DNA of 64,000 nucleotides from Runella rosea (lineage in GTDB: Bacteria > Bacteroidota > Bacteroidia > Cytophagales > Spirosomataceae), in the NCBI RefSeq assembly GCF_003325355.1, contig NZ_CP030850.1:1364001-1428000 (forward strand), read 5' to 3'. This document shows positions 8,218 through 17,550 of the stretch, in pieces (position 1 is the first letter of the stretch; each line of letters opens with the position of its first letter). Below the pieces are notes generated by a model. That model made no database searches and was not told the DNA's origin. It saw nothing but the letters and a program-made list of their open reading frames with translations. The position numbers and the translations under genes were made by a program.

Positions 8218-11139
8218 ATGAAAAAATCAGCCATCTTATTCTGTTTAGCTTGGGGCATCGTGACAATGGTGTATGCGCAAAAAAAGAAAATTTATGCATT
8301 TGACCCCAACTTCAAAAGTCCCGATTTTATTGGACAGCAAGTACTTCTCAGAACGTATAATCTCACCGCACCTGTTGTTTTGCCCGACGGCAAAATAATT
8401 GTTATCAACGATAATCGATTTGACTATATCAATGAAAAGCCAGCATCGGGCAACGTCTTCCGACTCAATAGGGATGGTAGTTATGATGAAACTTTCCAAG
8501 CGACCTTAATCCCGCAGATAGGTCTCTACCCTGTTTTCAAAGCCCTTCCTGATGGAAGACTGATCGGTGTTTTAGATAAAGGCGGTTCGGGCGTTACATT
8601 AACAATAGTCGGCTTCAACAACAAAGGGATAGACACTGTTTATACTAACCAATTCCCCTATTATGTTGACAACTACGCAATACAATCTGACGGAAAAATC
8701 ATCCTCTTCAACTGGAAGATGGGATTATTCCGCTTACTGAGTGATGGAACACTCGATAATACTTTTCTTTTCCAAAAAGAAACAGGCGATACTTACGAGG
8801 GTGAATCAAACAATCGGTATGCAAGCTTGACATCCGATGATAAAATTCAGTTAGGGATTGTCCAAGATAACACCGTTAAAATAAGGATTTATGGCAAGGA
8901 TGGTCAATTAGAAAAGATATTTAACCTTCGACAGAATGAGACTGATTTTTCTACTGTCGATAGGCAGGTAATGCAGGTATCTTTTTTTCCCGATGGGAAA
9001 ATTTTTGCCAAAACCAGAACATGGGCGTTTAATACCAATACGTATGTCTATTCCTATTTCATTTTTAGTGCCGACGGCAGTTTGGAGAAAAGCAATCCTT
9101 TTCCCACGGGAGAAACAGATGAGTACTCAAATATTATTCTGCTGGCCGATGGCAATATCATTGAACCCAACCGGAAAATGCCGTACAAAATCATTACCAG
9201 TACCAATGAAGCCAAACCATTGATAAAGGACAGTGCACTGCGGCCTATGTATGGCAGGTACATTCTCACGCCCCTTGCCAATGATCAATTCCTGCTCTCC
9301 AATTATGTAGAAGGCCTCGTTTGGATCGACGGTTCAGGAAATGTGCTGCAAAAATCAAACGTCCGTCTTGCCCGGTCTAAAGTAAATGGCATCAGAGCAC
9401 TTTTGAAAAATGACCAGATTTTGGTGGATATTCAGAATGGTTATAACGCTGATTTGTATCGACTCAATAAAGACGGGCGTATCGATAGCACAATTGCCTA
9501 CCAATCAAAAAAACCTACGCTACCAGCAATGTATACACAGGGCTTTTTTGATACGCTTCAATACTATGGCGGTTCGAGCAACCATGCCTTTGCCTATGCT
9601 AAAAACAAAAGTGTATATGCTTTAAATGATGGCTCACTTCTCCTCAATCGAGAAACCGAGCCCAATGGTATTTTTGAATTTTTTTCCAACACTTACAGAA
9701 TCAAGGCGGACGGTAGTATCGACAATAGATTTCTGAGAGATAGCGCAACCACACTTCCTTTACCTGACAATTTCTTTTTAGTAAAACAATGGAATTTCCA
9801 TCCCAACACTACCAATGGAAGGTTTATCATTAATAATGAAGGCCAAAAAGTAAACCCTCAAAATGCGTTTCAAGAGTTTGTATTGAAGGATACTTTTATT
9901 TCTTATTGGTTGTTAAAAGATGGAAAAATCCTTGTATTGGAAAGAGTGAATGATCAACCTATTCTTTCCCGTCTCCTAGCCAATGGCGCACCTGATACCT
10001 CTTTTAAACCTATTTTAATGGACATCGATTTCTCCAGTGGTTTAAAAGAAATTCAAGCTAACAATAAACTGTTGATTGTAACCAATCTACAACTGTGGAG
10101 ATTTAATAATGATGGACTTCCCGACAGTGCGTTCAAACCTGCTTTGCGTGTATCCTTCCCTCTGACTATCTATGAACAAGCAGACCAAAAAGTCTTGATT
10201 TTTGGTAGGTTCGGTGATGATGGCCATAACGAATTCTTTTTATTGAATAAGGATGGCTCTCCGGATAACACATTTGCTATTCCAAAAGAAATTAATCCAG
10301 CGCTTATCAGCAGTATTTACCCCATCTCAGATGCGGAGATTCTCATGGTCTATAAAGGGCGTATAGTGCGTTTGATTCTCGACTGCGCCTCACTCCAACC
10401 ACAGATAAATGCCTCAAAAACCCAGGCTTGTGTCAATGAGAGCGTTAAACTAAGCATAGACCCGGTGCCGGGGTTTAGTTATCAATGGCAAAAAGACGAC
10501 AAAGAATTAACGTCAGAGGGATTTAATATCGCAGTAAACACATCTGTGGCGGGTAGTTATAAAGTAGTGGCAAAGGATGCCGCTTGCGGTATACTCACTT
10601 CCGGGGCAGTAAATCTCACTTTTAGTCCAGTGCCTGAGGCGCGGATTGCCAAGATCACGCCTTTGGTGGGGTCAAATCCTGCGGCGGGCATATTTTCAGT
10701 GATTTTAGAAGCCAATGCAGGAACAGATTTGACCTACCAATGGCAAAAAGACAATGAAGATATTAAGGAAGCAACGGGCATTAGTTATGAAGCGAAGGAT
10801 TCGGGCAGCTATACTGTAAAAGTGAACAGCGGAGGATGCAGTAAACGCTCGGAAGCCTTGTTTATCAATATCACACCGGCCGTGGTATTGGGAACCGATC
10901 GGCAGGAATCGAAAAATGGAATCAGTGTTTTTCCCAATCCTAACAATGGGCTATTTAGACTGGGTTTACCAACCGAGCTAAAAGAGGGAAAAGTCGAATT
11001 ATTTGATGTTATGGGCAGGGCTTTGCCGTTCCATCAAAATGCAGACGAGTTTCAAGCCACCCATTTGAACAAAGGAACTTATGTACTCAGGGTAAGCAAA
11101 GGCTTGAAAACGATGACTACTAAGGTCGTAATTGAATAA
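8218..11139 (+). CDS. Secreted delta-60-repeat-like protein with Ig-like domains and T9SS sorting domain
   Basis: A 973-aa exported protein; signal peptide MKKSAILFCLAWGIVTMVYA. Residues ~40-700 contain many units of the type LNRDGSYDETF, LLSDGTLDNTFLF, LNKDGRIDSTI, IKADGSIDNRFLR, LLANGAPDTSFKP and LNKDGSPDNTFAI, the delta-60 repeat signature of propeller-like surface proteins. Two Ig-like modules follow (YQWQKDDKEL and YQWQKDNEDIKEA). The C-terminal sorting domain shows VFPNPNNGLFRLGLP, FDVMGRALPF and GTYVLRVSKG...TTKVVIE. It is the plus-strand counterpart of the protein encoded at 2580-4940; the shared Ig/CTD part suggests related surface proteins. A strong hairpin terminator follows at 11190-11214. 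Confidence 0.85.
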   Translation: MKKSAILFCLAWGIVTMVYAQKKKIYAFDPNFKSPDFIGQQVLLRTYNLTAPVVLPDGKIIVINDNRFDYINEKPASGNVFRLNRDGSYDETFQATLIPQIGLYPVFKALPDGRLIGVLDKGGSGVTLTIVGFNNKGIDTVYTNQFPYYVDNYAIQSDGKIILFNWKMGLFRLLSDGTLDNTFLFQKETGDTYEGESNNRYASLTSDDKIQLGIVQDNTVKIRIYGKDGQLEKIFNLRQNETDFSTVDRQVMQVSFFPDGKIFAKTRTWAFNTNTYVYSYFIFSADGSLEKSNPFPTGETDEYSNIILLADGNIIEPNRKMPYKIITSTNEAKPLIKDSALRPMYGRYILTPLANDQFLLSNYVEGLVWIDGSGNVLQKSNVRLARSKVNGIRALLKNDQILVDIQNGYNADLYRLNKDGRIDSTIAYQSKKPTLPAMYTQGFFDTLQYYGGSSNHAFAYAKNKSVYALNDGSLLLNRETEPNGIFEFFSNTYRIKADGSIDNRFLRDSATTLPLPDNFFLVKQWNFHPNTTNGRFIINNEGQKVNPQNAFQEFVLKDTFISYWLLKDGKILVLERVNDQPILSRLLANGAPDTSFKPILMDIDFSSGLKEIQANNKLLIVTNLQLWRFNNDGLPDSAFKPALRVSFPLTIYEQADQKVLIFGRFGDDGHNEFFLLNKDGSPDNTFAIPKEINPALISSIYPISDAEILMVYKGRIVRLILDCASLQPQINASKTQACVNESVKLSIDPVPGFSYQWQKDDKELTSEGFNIAVNTSVAGSYKVVAKDAACGILTSGAVNLTFSPVPEARIAKITPLVGSNPAAGIFSVILEANAGTDLTYQWQKDNEDIKEATGISYEAKDSGSYTVKVNSGGCSKRSEALFINITPAVVLGTDRQESKNGISVFPNPNNGLFRLGLPTELKEGKVELFDVMGRALPFHQNADEFQATHLNKGTYVLRVSKGLKTMTTKVVIE

Positions 11140-11189
11140 TGATTGAGGTTCCCGCCATTCATAAACGCATCATCAAACGTTAAAAAGTG

Positions 11190-11220
11190 CTCTCTTTCTG
11201 TGATTGAAAGAGAGTAACTT
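11190..11220. terminator. Bidirectional intrinsic terminator
   Basis: Perfect 9-bp stem CTCTCTTTC / GAAAGAGAG (11190-11198 with 11206-11214), 7-nt loop. Plus strand is followed by TAACTTTTC; minus strand by CACTTTTTA. It lies between convergent genes and likely serves both. Confidence 0.75.
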
Positions 11221-11225
11221 TTCAT

Positions 11226-12011
11226 TTACCGTGCCGTCCAACCGCCATCCACGGTAAGCATTGAGCCTACCATATAAGTGGCGGCATCGCTGGCGAGAAA
11301 AATGGCCGCCCCCTGAATCTCACGGAGTAGCCCCCAACGCCCCAAGGCCGTTGCGCCCACCACAAATTTTTTAGACTCCTCAGTATCCGCAATCGGGACA
11401 TTCATTTCGGTCAAAAAAGGCCCCGGACAAATGGCATTTACGTTGATATTGAAAGGTGCCAACTCCAACGCAAGCGCCCGGGTCATTTGTACCACCGCGC
11501 CTTTGCTTGCCGTGTAAGGCGTACGATTGGCCAAGCCCACCAACCCAAGTGTGCTGGCCATGTTGATGATGCTTCCGCGCTTGGCTTCCTTCATATAGGG
11601 AACCACCGCCCGTGAGCAAAGCCACGTACCGTTGACGTTGACATCCATTACTTTTTTAAAATCTTCGGGCGTTACTTCGTCAATGGCTCCCCTAATATTG
11701 ATGCCTGCACTGTTGATTAAAATATCAATGCGACCAAAGGCGTCCATGGCCGTTTTGGCCATGGCTTCGGTTTGGGCCAAATCGGTCGTATCCGCACTGA
11801 AAGAGAGGGCTTTGACGCCAAACTCTTGGCTAATTTCACGTGCTGTTTGAGCACCTTCTTCTGCATTTCGGTTGACAATCATTACGTTGGCTCCCGCCGA
11901 GGCGAGCCCAGCGGCCATTGCTTGTCCAAGTCCTTTTGAACCTCCGGTAATGATGGCGGCCTTTCCTGTCAGGTCAAATTGTTTGATTCCGGGGAATTTT
12001 TCTCTATCCAT
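11226..12011 (-). CDS. SDR family NAD(P)-dependent oxidoreductase (gluconate 5-dehydrogenase-like)
   Basis: A 261-aa classical short-chain dehydrogenase. The cofactor motif TGGSKGLG is at 22-29, NSAG at 100-103, and the catalytic Ser153 with Tyr166xxxLys170 lies in MASTLGLVGLANRTPYTASK. The C-terminal SMLTVDGGW is also typical. The best overall resemblance is to the gluconate 5-dehydrogenase / 2-deoxy-D-gluconate 3-dehydrogenase group, which interconverts keto- and hydroxy-sugar acids in the cytoplasm. There is no signal peptide, unlike the neighbouring isomerase. It lies 30 bp downstream of that isomerase in the same direction and probably belongs to the same carbohydrate unit. The exact substrate is inferred only from general similarity. 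Confidence 0.85.
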   Translation of the reverse strand: MDREKFPGIKQFDLTGKAAIITGGSKGLGQAMAAGLASAGANVMIVNRNAEEGAQTAREISQEFGVKALSFSADTTDLAQTEAMAKTAMDAFGRIDILINSAGINIRGAIDEVTPEDFKKVMDVNVNGTWLCSRAVVPYMKEAKRGSIINMASTLGLVGLANRTPYTASKGAVVQMTRALALELAPFNINVNAICPGPFLTEMNVPIADTEESKKFVVGATALGRWGLLREIQGAAIFLASDAATYMVGSMLTVDGGWTAR

Positions 12012-12041
12012 TTGGGTGCAATTCAGAGGTAATTTTATTGG

Positions 12042-13100
12042 TTATTTAAGGCCTAATTTTTCTTTACTGTATTTCAAACTTTCCAATATATTATTTTCTT
12101 CCACCGCTAACCGCTCCTCGGGTGTTAACTGTGACACCCTCGGTAGCGCCAAAGCGTACTTGTTTTTTTTGACCATCTGAAGCGTTTGGGCAAATTCAGC
12201 CCCCGAAATACCGTCGAACGTGGCCCAATAGTCCGAATTCAAACACGGAATCATCAGCGGGTCGCGGGTAATCATTTCTAAACTGAACGTGACATTGGGG
12301 TTGTGTTGTTGACAAATGCCCACCAGTTTGGGCAAATCCAATATTCCTTTCCCCAGCGGTACTTCCGACAATAAAAATCCTTCGGCGTATTCTTCCACGG
12401 CCATGTCTTTGATGTGCGTACTGACAAGATACGGGGCCAACGCCTGCACTACGTCGGTAGGGTCTTCCAACAAGGCAATATTGTTTCCAAAATCTAAGGT
12501 TGCGCCAATCCATTCGCTGTTGATTTGCTTCAACGCCGCCACCAATTCTTTCGCCCGCCAATCTTTGTGGTTTTCGACCGCTAATTTGACTTTGTATTTG
12601 CGGAGAATCGGCTCGGCCAATTGCAGAGAAACCAACGAGCTTTTCTTAAAATCTTGAAAGGCCGCCGCCGAATGAAACACCTCATAGCGCCGCCCACCCG
12701 AACAGACCGTCCGCAGGATTTGGGCACCCGCTTCACGGGCATTTTTAACTTCATTCTCAAACGCAGCAACATCTTCTGGCTTTTTGGGCAAACCAATGGA
12801 GCCTTCTACGTAAAGTCCTAACTTCTCCCTTCGGTCGCGTACCTTTTGGGCAAAATCAAGACTCCAATCTTTCACTACCACCTGTATGCCCCCTGCGCCT
12901 ATTTGGTGACAATGTTCCAGCAAATCAACGGCGTTTTGAAACCCGGGGTATTTAGTACTTTGGACCTTTGAGTTCCATCTACTCGCGTACGAATGTACCA
13001 CGATGCCCATACGGGTGGAGGCCATCGACAAAGGAAATTCAGGCAACGAAAGCGCCGTGAAACCCAAGGCAGTGTTCTGTATAAATTGGCGTCTTTTCAT
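12042..13100 (-). CDS. Exported sugar phosphate isomerase/epimerase-like TIM-barrel protein
   Basis: A 352-aa protein with a twin-arginine-type leader (KRRQFIQNTALGFTALS, first ~27 aa). The body resembles the xylose isomerase-like TIM barrel (AP endonuclease family 2): AVDLLEHCHQIGAGGIQVVV, KVKLAVENHKDWRAKELVAA, WIGATLDFGNN, STHIKDMAVEEY, VPLGKGILDLPKLV and TFSLEMITRDP. Acidic and His residues in AVENH, LDFGN, THIKD and LEMI match expected metal-ligand positions. Such proteins isomerise or epimerise sugars and polyols; the leader suggests folding with a metal before export to the periplasm. It is followed at 30 bp by an SDR oxidoreductase, which suggests joint action on a keto-sugar. Confidence 0.78.
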   Translation of the reverse strand: MKRRQFIQNTALGFTALSLPEFPLSMASTRMGIVVHSYASRWNSKVQSTKYPGFQNAVDLLEHCHQIGAGGIQVVVKDWSLDFAQKVRDRREKLGLYVEGSIGLPKKPEDVAAFENEVKNAREAGAQILRTVCSGGRRYEVFHSAAAFQDFKKSSLVSLQLAEPILRKYKVKLAVENHKDWRAKELVAALKQINSEWIGATLDFGNNIALLEDPTDVVQALAPYLVSTHIKDMAVEEYAEGFLLSEVPLGKGILDLPKLVGICQQHNPNVTFSLEMITRDPLMIPCLNSDYWATFDGISGAEFAQTLQMVKKNKYALALPRVSQLTPEERLAVEENNILESLKYSKEKLGLK

Positions 13101-13185
13101 TGTTATTGATTACGATTTGTAAATGACTCGAATGGCGAGTGCGTATGTTTTTGTAAATCCATTCATCACGGGCATCATTCAAAAT

Positions 13186-13250
13186 TCTTACCTCTTACCT
13201 CCTTTTCCCATCTCAACTACTCGCTCCTCGCTTCTGACTCCTCGCTCCTC
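13186..13250. repeat. Low-complexity CTCGCTCCTCGC-type intergenic repeat
   Basis: The segment holds near-repeats of ACTCGCTCCTCGCTTCTGAC and ACTCCTCGCTCCTCCTAC, preceded by CTTACCTCTTACCTCC. On the minus strand it reads as a purine-rich GAGCGAGGAG series. It lies in the 150-bp gap between the haem-protein gene and the isomerase gene and encodes nothing. Confidence 0.6.
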
Positions 13251-15827
13251 CTACTTCGTATCAACCACATACTGATTCAATTCTTTGGCCGTCCAAGGCA
13301 CTACTCTTCCCTGCGAAGTATGTCTGGTTTTACCAACAATTCCCTTGCTTACTGGCCCTGCATTGTTACCCCATTCGTTGCGGATATACATCAAAATAGC
13401 CATGATAGCCCCATCGTCCATGGTAGAATGCGAAGGCATAACAGGCAGAATATCAGGAACATCGTACAGCTTCCCTGCCACATCAAGCGGGCCTTCCATG
13501 CCGTGCAATACAATGAGCGCCAGTCGTTTTTCATCGCCCAACACCCACGAAGATTCTACCAAGGGTGGCCCAAAACGACTAAGTCCTGCCCCGTCACTCC
13601 CGTGGCAACCCGCGCAAGTAGTAAGATAATGTTGACGCCCCAGCGCAAACTGTTGCTGCTGTTCATCATTCAATAAAGGCTGCTGCACTTGGCTCGCCTG
13701 AGCTACGTGGCCCGGCCATTCAAACAACGCCGAAGCGGTTTGCAGTCGCGTTTTTTGGAGAGGCTCCCAGTCGGTACGAGCAAACAACGCAGGGGCCGAC
13801 GAAAGTTGAATGGGTTTAAGCTTGCGGTTTTTCCCCTGAATAGACATCGCGGTAAGCATGGCTTTCTGCTGCCAACCAAAAGACGCTTTATCGACATCCA
13901 ACATTGCTAACAACGCCGACATTTCCTTGGTATTCCGTTTACGAACAACGGCCGTCGTCAGCATTTCTAGAAATATTTCTTTTTCTGGTTGAGACGTTTG
14001 CCATTGAGGTGATGTCAACAACGATGCTAAAAAGTTAAACTCACGATTGTACAAACTGCTCATGACGGCATCACGCATCAACGGAAAAGTGATATTTTGT
14101 GCTAATATTTTCGCCAATAACGATTGAGCATCATTTGGTTCAAGGACGTAGGCCGAAAGGGCCATTTGAAGTACCTGTTCGGGAGCGACTTTCTCTCCTA
14201 TCTGCCCGAGAGCTTGCGCTAATCTCACGCGCACCGCCGCATCTTTTATGGCAAAAGGTTCCAATAAACGCAACGCGTTGGCGCTGATAAGGGGATTTTT
14301 ATCCGTTAATAATGTAAAAAGAAGAGCTTCTGAGGTTGAATGCAGGCCTTCGAGCGTCCATAAAGCATGAAAACGACCTAATTGATTGGCTCCGTTTAGC
14401 ACCAAATCAGTCAATAACGGAATGCTTTGTTTATCATTTCGCTCAACGAGCAAACGTTGCGCCATGTCTCGTTGCCACCCGTCGGTATGCGACAGGGCCG
14501 CCACCAACTCCGCCGAAGATGTCTTCGATAACTTACGCGGTTTGGACGGCTTCCAATCGGTCGGAACGATCCGCCAAATACGTCCCCGATTAATGGGTTG
14601 CATCAATTTTCGGTTGAGCGTTTGCTGTTTTAAATAGGGAGTTACGTAGGCCCCGTGCTGAATGAGTCCACGGTACATATCAGCTACGTACAAGGCTCCG
14701 TCAGGTCCAGTAGTCAAAGCTACTGGACGGAAACGTTCGTCGGTCGAAGCCAGAAATTCTTTACCCGGGTGCGGGTCGCGGGCCGATACCATAAAACCCG
14801 TTTTGTCTACCGCATTACGTTTGATGAGATTTCCTGCAGGCTCACACACAAATACGTTTCCGTTGTATTCTTTTGGGAAAACACCGCCCCTCAGCACCAA
14901 CGGAGAACACGCGGCCGTAAACTCCAGCAAGCGTCCCGAAGCATCCAATGTTCCAGGAATATACCCCCGATTGACGGCGGGATTGGGCCGTATCGGATAA
15001 ATCCGGCGGTCAATCGTAAAACCATGATCGATACCCGTAGTAGGCGTGTGATTTTTATTGCGCGAAAGGTAATTGGGCGGTACCAAATCCCCGTGCAACT
15101 GCGACCAGTTATAGTTGTAATAAAGACGTCCTTCGTCATCGTGACTCATGCCCCATTGCCCCCGAAACTCGGTGCTGTCGCGGCGCCATTTTCCGCCTTC
15201 AAGCCGATACCGTAAGCGCGATTTGGCGTTGTAAATCCAGTTGTCAGTGTTGAGCATCAGACCATTGTCTGTATGTTCGGGCAAGCCATTACGGGCGTAG
15301 GTAGAATCAAGGAGTATTTTAGATTCGGCTTTTAGATTTCCGTCCAAGTCTTGTGCCAACCACAGGGAATTATTGGCGGCCACAAGCGCCCCACCTTTGA
15401 CCAGCGCAATGGCGCGGGGCATCACCAATCCATCCAAAAAAATGGTACTGTGGTCCATCGTTCCGTCGCCGTTTTTATCTTCTAGCACCGAAATCCGCCC
15501 TACGCGCTTTTCCTCCCCTTCACCGTCGATGGTGGGCATAAAACCCCTCATTTCAACCACCCAAAGCCGTCCGTCTTCATCAAACGTAACCACTACTGGT
15601 GCCTGAATCATTGGTTCGGAAGCCACTAATTGTATTTTAAACCCTGGTTCGAGCTGAAAGGTCAATTTTTCTTCGGCAGGTGTTTTAGCGGGCGAAGGTC
15701 CCTCCTTTTGTTGGGTCGACAACAGGGCAAATAAACTCAAAGCCCCTGCCAAGCCGATACATATAGCCCCACCCGAGCACGCTTTGAATGCCTTGTATAA
15801 TTTAGCTTCGAAGTTAAAACGAGTCAT
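13251..15827 (-). CDS. Membrane-anchored haem-binding dehydrogenase (PVC-type propeller + HEAT + cytochrome c)
   Basis: An 858-aa exported protein with a hydrophobic N-terminal segment (~18-38). Residues ~55-420 form a sugar-dehydrogenase-like propeller (VTFDEDGRLWVVEMRGFMP, GPDGALYVADMYRG). A HEAT-like helical part follows (~440-640, LVAALSHTDGWQRDMAQRLL). The C-terminus is a mono-haem cytochrome c: Cys738-Ala-Gly-Cys741-His742 in CAGCHGSDGAG, with a likely axial Met in LPVMPSHSTM. This matches the family named after Planctomycetes (PVC-type haem-binding CxxCH proteins) that is common in polysaccharide-degrading Bacteroidota. It probably oxidises a sugar or alcohol in the periplasm and passes electrons to the respiratory chain. 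The substrate is unknown. Confidence 0.85.
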   Translation of the reverse strand: MTRFNFEAKLYKAFKACSGGAICIGLAGALSLFALLSTQQKEGPSPAKTPAEEKLTFQLEPGFKIQLVASEPMIQAPVVVTFDEDGRLWVVEMRGFMPTIDGEGEEKRVGRISVLEDKNGDGTMDHSTIFLDGLVMPRAIALVKGGALVAANNSLWLAQDLDGNLKAESKILLDSTYARNGLPEHTDNGLMLNTDNWIYNAKSRLRYRLEGGKWRRDSTEFRGQWGMSHDDEGRLYYNYNWSQLHGDLVPPNYLSRNKNHTPTTGIDHGFTIDRRIYPIRPNPAVNRGYIPGTLDASGRLLEFTAACSPLVLRGGVFPKEYNGNVFVCEPAGNLIKRNAVDKTGFMVSARDPHPGKEFLASTDERFRPVALTTGPDGALYVADMYRGLIQHGAYVTPYLKQQTLNRKLMQPINRGRIWRIVPTDWKPSKPRKLSKTSSAELVAALSHTDGWQRDMAQRLLVERNDKQSIPLLTDLVLNGANQLGRFHALWTLEGLHSTSEALLFTLLTDKNPLISANALRLLEPFAIKDAAVRVRLAQALGQIGEKVAPEQVLQMALSAYVLEPNDAQSLLAKILAQNITFPLMRDAVMSSLYNREFNFLASLLTSPQWQTSQPEKEIFLEMLTTAVVRKRNTKEMSALLAMLDVDKASFGWQQKAMLTAMSIQGKNRKLKPIQLSSAPALFARTDWEPLQKTRLQTASALFEWPGHVAQASQVQQPLLNDEQQQQFALGRQHYLTTCAGCHGSDGAGLSRFGPPLVESSWVLGDEKRLALIVLHGMEGPLDVAGKLYDVPDILPVMPSHSTMDDGAIMAILMYIRNEWGNNAGPVSKGIVGKTRHTSQGRVVPWTAKELNQYVVDTK

Positions 15828-15973
15828 TAGAAAGGTGTTTTTTGGTAGCTAACCTTGCTATTGACTTTACAAGAATAAATTGAACAATTTTTACTGAATC
15901 AATTTTAAGAAGCGAAGCGCGACAAGGGCGATGTAGCAAAACCATGCTTATCATTCACCCCTCTAAAACGAAT

Positions 15974-16001
15974 AAAAAAAGCCGATTCTTTCGAATCGGC
16001 T
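15974..16001 (-). terminator. Intrinsic terminator of the RRM protein gene
   Basis: On the minus strand AGCCGATTC-GAAA-GAATCGGCT forms a 9-bp stem closed by a GNRA-type tetraloop, followed by seven T residues (15974-15980). It is 26 bp past the RRM gene's stop codon. Confidence 0.9.
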
Positions 16002-16026
16002 CCCTACAGAAATCATGTAGTTATTA

Positions 16027-16404
16027 TTACCAACGTTTCTTGAAATCGTTGTCACGGCCACCACCGCCGCCGCCATAGCCGCCACGGCTTCCGCCGCCGC
16101 CACTGCCACCGCGGTTACCGCCGCCGCCAAAACCGCCGCCGCCACCAGTGCGTGGGCGATCTTCACGGGGACGTGCTTCGTTTACAACGAGCACTTTACC
16201 CATAAAATCAAATTCATTCAACTGTGAAATGGCTTGCTTAGCCTCGTCGTCATTAGGCATTTCGACAAAAGCGAAACCCCGGCTCTTACCCGTAAACTTG
16301 TCCATGATAATGCGGGCAGAAGATACCTCGCCAAATTCCTCGAATAATTCGCGTAATTCGTCATCGTTCGCCTTGAACGGGACGTTTGCTACATAAATGT
16401 TCAT
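16027..16404 (-). CDS. RRM-domain glycine-rich RNA-binding protein
   Basis: A 125-aa protein with a single RNA recognition motif (residues 2-78): RNP2 is IYVANV (3-8) and RNP1 is RGFAFVEM (42-49). The tail is rich in Gly/Arg (residues 86-120), built from GGGGG and RGG units, and ends DNDFKKRW. The start at 16404 is fixed by the RRM, which begins immediately; a longer in-frame upstream extension has no homology-like character. Bacterial proteins of this kind bind single-stranded RNA and are often cold-induced. A TACCTTTG -7 box at 16526-16533 would give a ~115-nt leader containing a hairpin, so post-transcriptional control is possible. Confidence 0.93.
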   Translation of the reverse strand: MNIYVANVPFKANDDELRELFEEFGEVSSARIIMDKFTGKSRGFAFVEMPNDDEAKQAISQLNEFDFMGKVLVVNEARPREDRPRTGGGGGFGGGGNRGGSGGGGSRGGYGGGGGGRDNDFKKRW

Positions 16405-16436
16405 TTGTTTGATCAGTAAAAACGTTTGGTGCGCTA

Positions 16437-16465
16437 CGGACGGCCTTCGATCTAAACTCCGTCCG
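16437..16465 (-). promoter_or_regulatory. 5' leader hairpin of the RRM gene
   Basis: CGGACGG (16437-16443) and CCGTCCG (16459-16465) form a 7-bp G+C-rich stem with a 15-nt loop, 32 nt upstream of the RRM start codon and within its predicted leader. Confidence 0.4.
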
Positions 16466-16525
16466 ACAGATGACAAGTACGCAGCAATGCGGTCGAGAGA
16501 AACAGAGAAACTTCCAATAGCGAGA

Positions 16526-16533
16526 CAAAGGTA
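16526..16533 (-). promoter_or_regulatory. Probable -7 box (TACCTTTG) of the RRM gene
   Basis: Exact match to the Bacteroidota -7 consensus TAnnTTTG on the minus strand. No good -33 TTG is visible at the expected distance. Transcription would begin near 16519. Confidence 0.5.
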
Positions 16534-16627
16534 AAAACTAATTTTCTCATTTTTTATATCCCTTCCAAGGATTTTACAGAAATTTCTCAGAAAAGCGCAA
16601 CCCAAAAGTGATTTTTTCCGTACGTAC

Positions 16628-16737
16628 ATTTTGTAAGGCTGAGGGAGCTTAGACTTACAGGGCATGTTTGCCTTTATTATTTGAGGAACGCACACGCGCA
16701 AGTCGGGGACAGCAACTGCCGTCCTCGACTTTTTTTG
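16628..16737 (+). ncRNA. Candidate small RNA ending in a plus-strand intrinsic terminator
   Basis: The plus strand carries AGTCGGGGAC-AGCAACTGCC-GTCCTCGACT (16701-16730) followed by seven T residues, a good terminator with no protein gene ahead of it. About 75 nt upstream is TACATTTTG, one base longer than a TAnnTTTG box, and a smaller hairpin GGCA-TGTT-TGCC lies between. Together they outline a ~100-nt transcript in the otherwise empty 371-bp gap 16405-16775. It matches no RNA family I recognise. Confidence 0.35.
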
Positions 16738-16775
16738 TTTTTAAAGGGAATAAATAAAGAATTTTTAGCCGTTAT

Positions 16776-17528
16776 TTATTGATTTAAAACCCGCAAACCC
16801 GCGTTTTTAAATCCGTCTATTTTGTCTTCTGCCTGCTCATCGGTCACCAATACATCCACCAATTGAAGCGGTGCAAATGTCAGGTATTGGTTTCTGCCTA
16901 ACTTGGAAGAATCACACAACACGTAAGTTACATGGGCCTGGGCGGCCATTGCTTTGGTCATTTCAGCTTCTTTTTCGCTTCCTGCGCTCAAGCCGTTTTC
17001 GGCTGAAATGCCATCTACTCCCAGAAAGGCTTTGTTGGCACGGTACCGTTGAATGTGTTGGGTGGCAATGATTCCATGAACCGCCTGACGCTCATTGTCC
17101 AATTCTCCACCAATCAAATTGATGGAAACTTCCGTATTCATCAGCTCATACACTACGGGCAGAGAATTGGTAATGACCTTTATTTTTTTGTTTTTGATGA
17201 ACGGGCAAAGTCGAAAAACGGTGCTGCCACAATCCATAAAAATCACGTCTCCGTCGTTGATTTCAGCCGCTGCCAAACGACAGATATGCTCCTTTTTTTC
17301 GGCATTGACCCCTGATTTTTGCGCAAAACTGACCGGTGGGTTCACCAGACTCAATTTCATGGCTCCGCCGTGGGTGCGGTAAATGAGGCCATCGGCCGCC
17401 ATTTGCCCCAAATCGCGCCGTATCGTAATCTCCGAAGTATCAATCAATTGGGCCAATTCCTTGACTTCTGCCTCCCCTTTCTCTTCAACGATTTTTAAAA
17501 TGATTTGCTTTCTGCTTTGATAACTCAT
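16776..17528 (-). CDS. DeoR/GlpR family transcriptional regulator
   Basis: A 250-aa repressor. The N-terminal helix-turn-helix (residues ~5-57) has the DeoR signature [20 protein letters not shown] followed by [12 protein letters not shown]. The C-terminal DeoRC sensor domain (~75-235) has [59 protein letters not shown] and [18 protein letters not shown]. DeoRC domains bind phosphorylated sugars. It is divergent from nudK, 63 bp between start codons, and that gap carries three AATCA repeats at 10-bp spacing, a likely operator for both genes. A GlcNAc-kinase-like gene follows nudK tail-to-tail, so the inducer may be a sugar phosphate of amino-sugar or mannose metabolism. Confidence 0.92.
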   Translation of the reverse strand: MSYQSRKQIILKIVEEKGEAEVKELAQLIDTSEITIRRDLGQMAADGLIYRTHGGAMKLSLVNPPVSFAQKSGVNAEKKEHICRLAAAEINDGDVIFMDCGSTVFRLCPFIKNKKIKVITNSLPVVYELMNTEVSINLIGGELDNERQAVHGIIATQHIQRYRANKAFLGVDGISAENGLSAGSEKEAEMTKAMAAQAHVTYVLCDSSKLGRNQYLTFAPLQLVDVLVTDEQAEDKIDGFKNAGLRVLNQ

Positions 17529-17550
17529 CGTAATCTATTTATTTTGCTCA

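Noticed and set aside
16027..16166. Long Ala/Val-rich frame antisense or offset to the RRM gene tail
   Set aside because: It is the by-product of GCC/GGC repeats that encode the Gly-rich tail; the RRM frame is clearly the real one.
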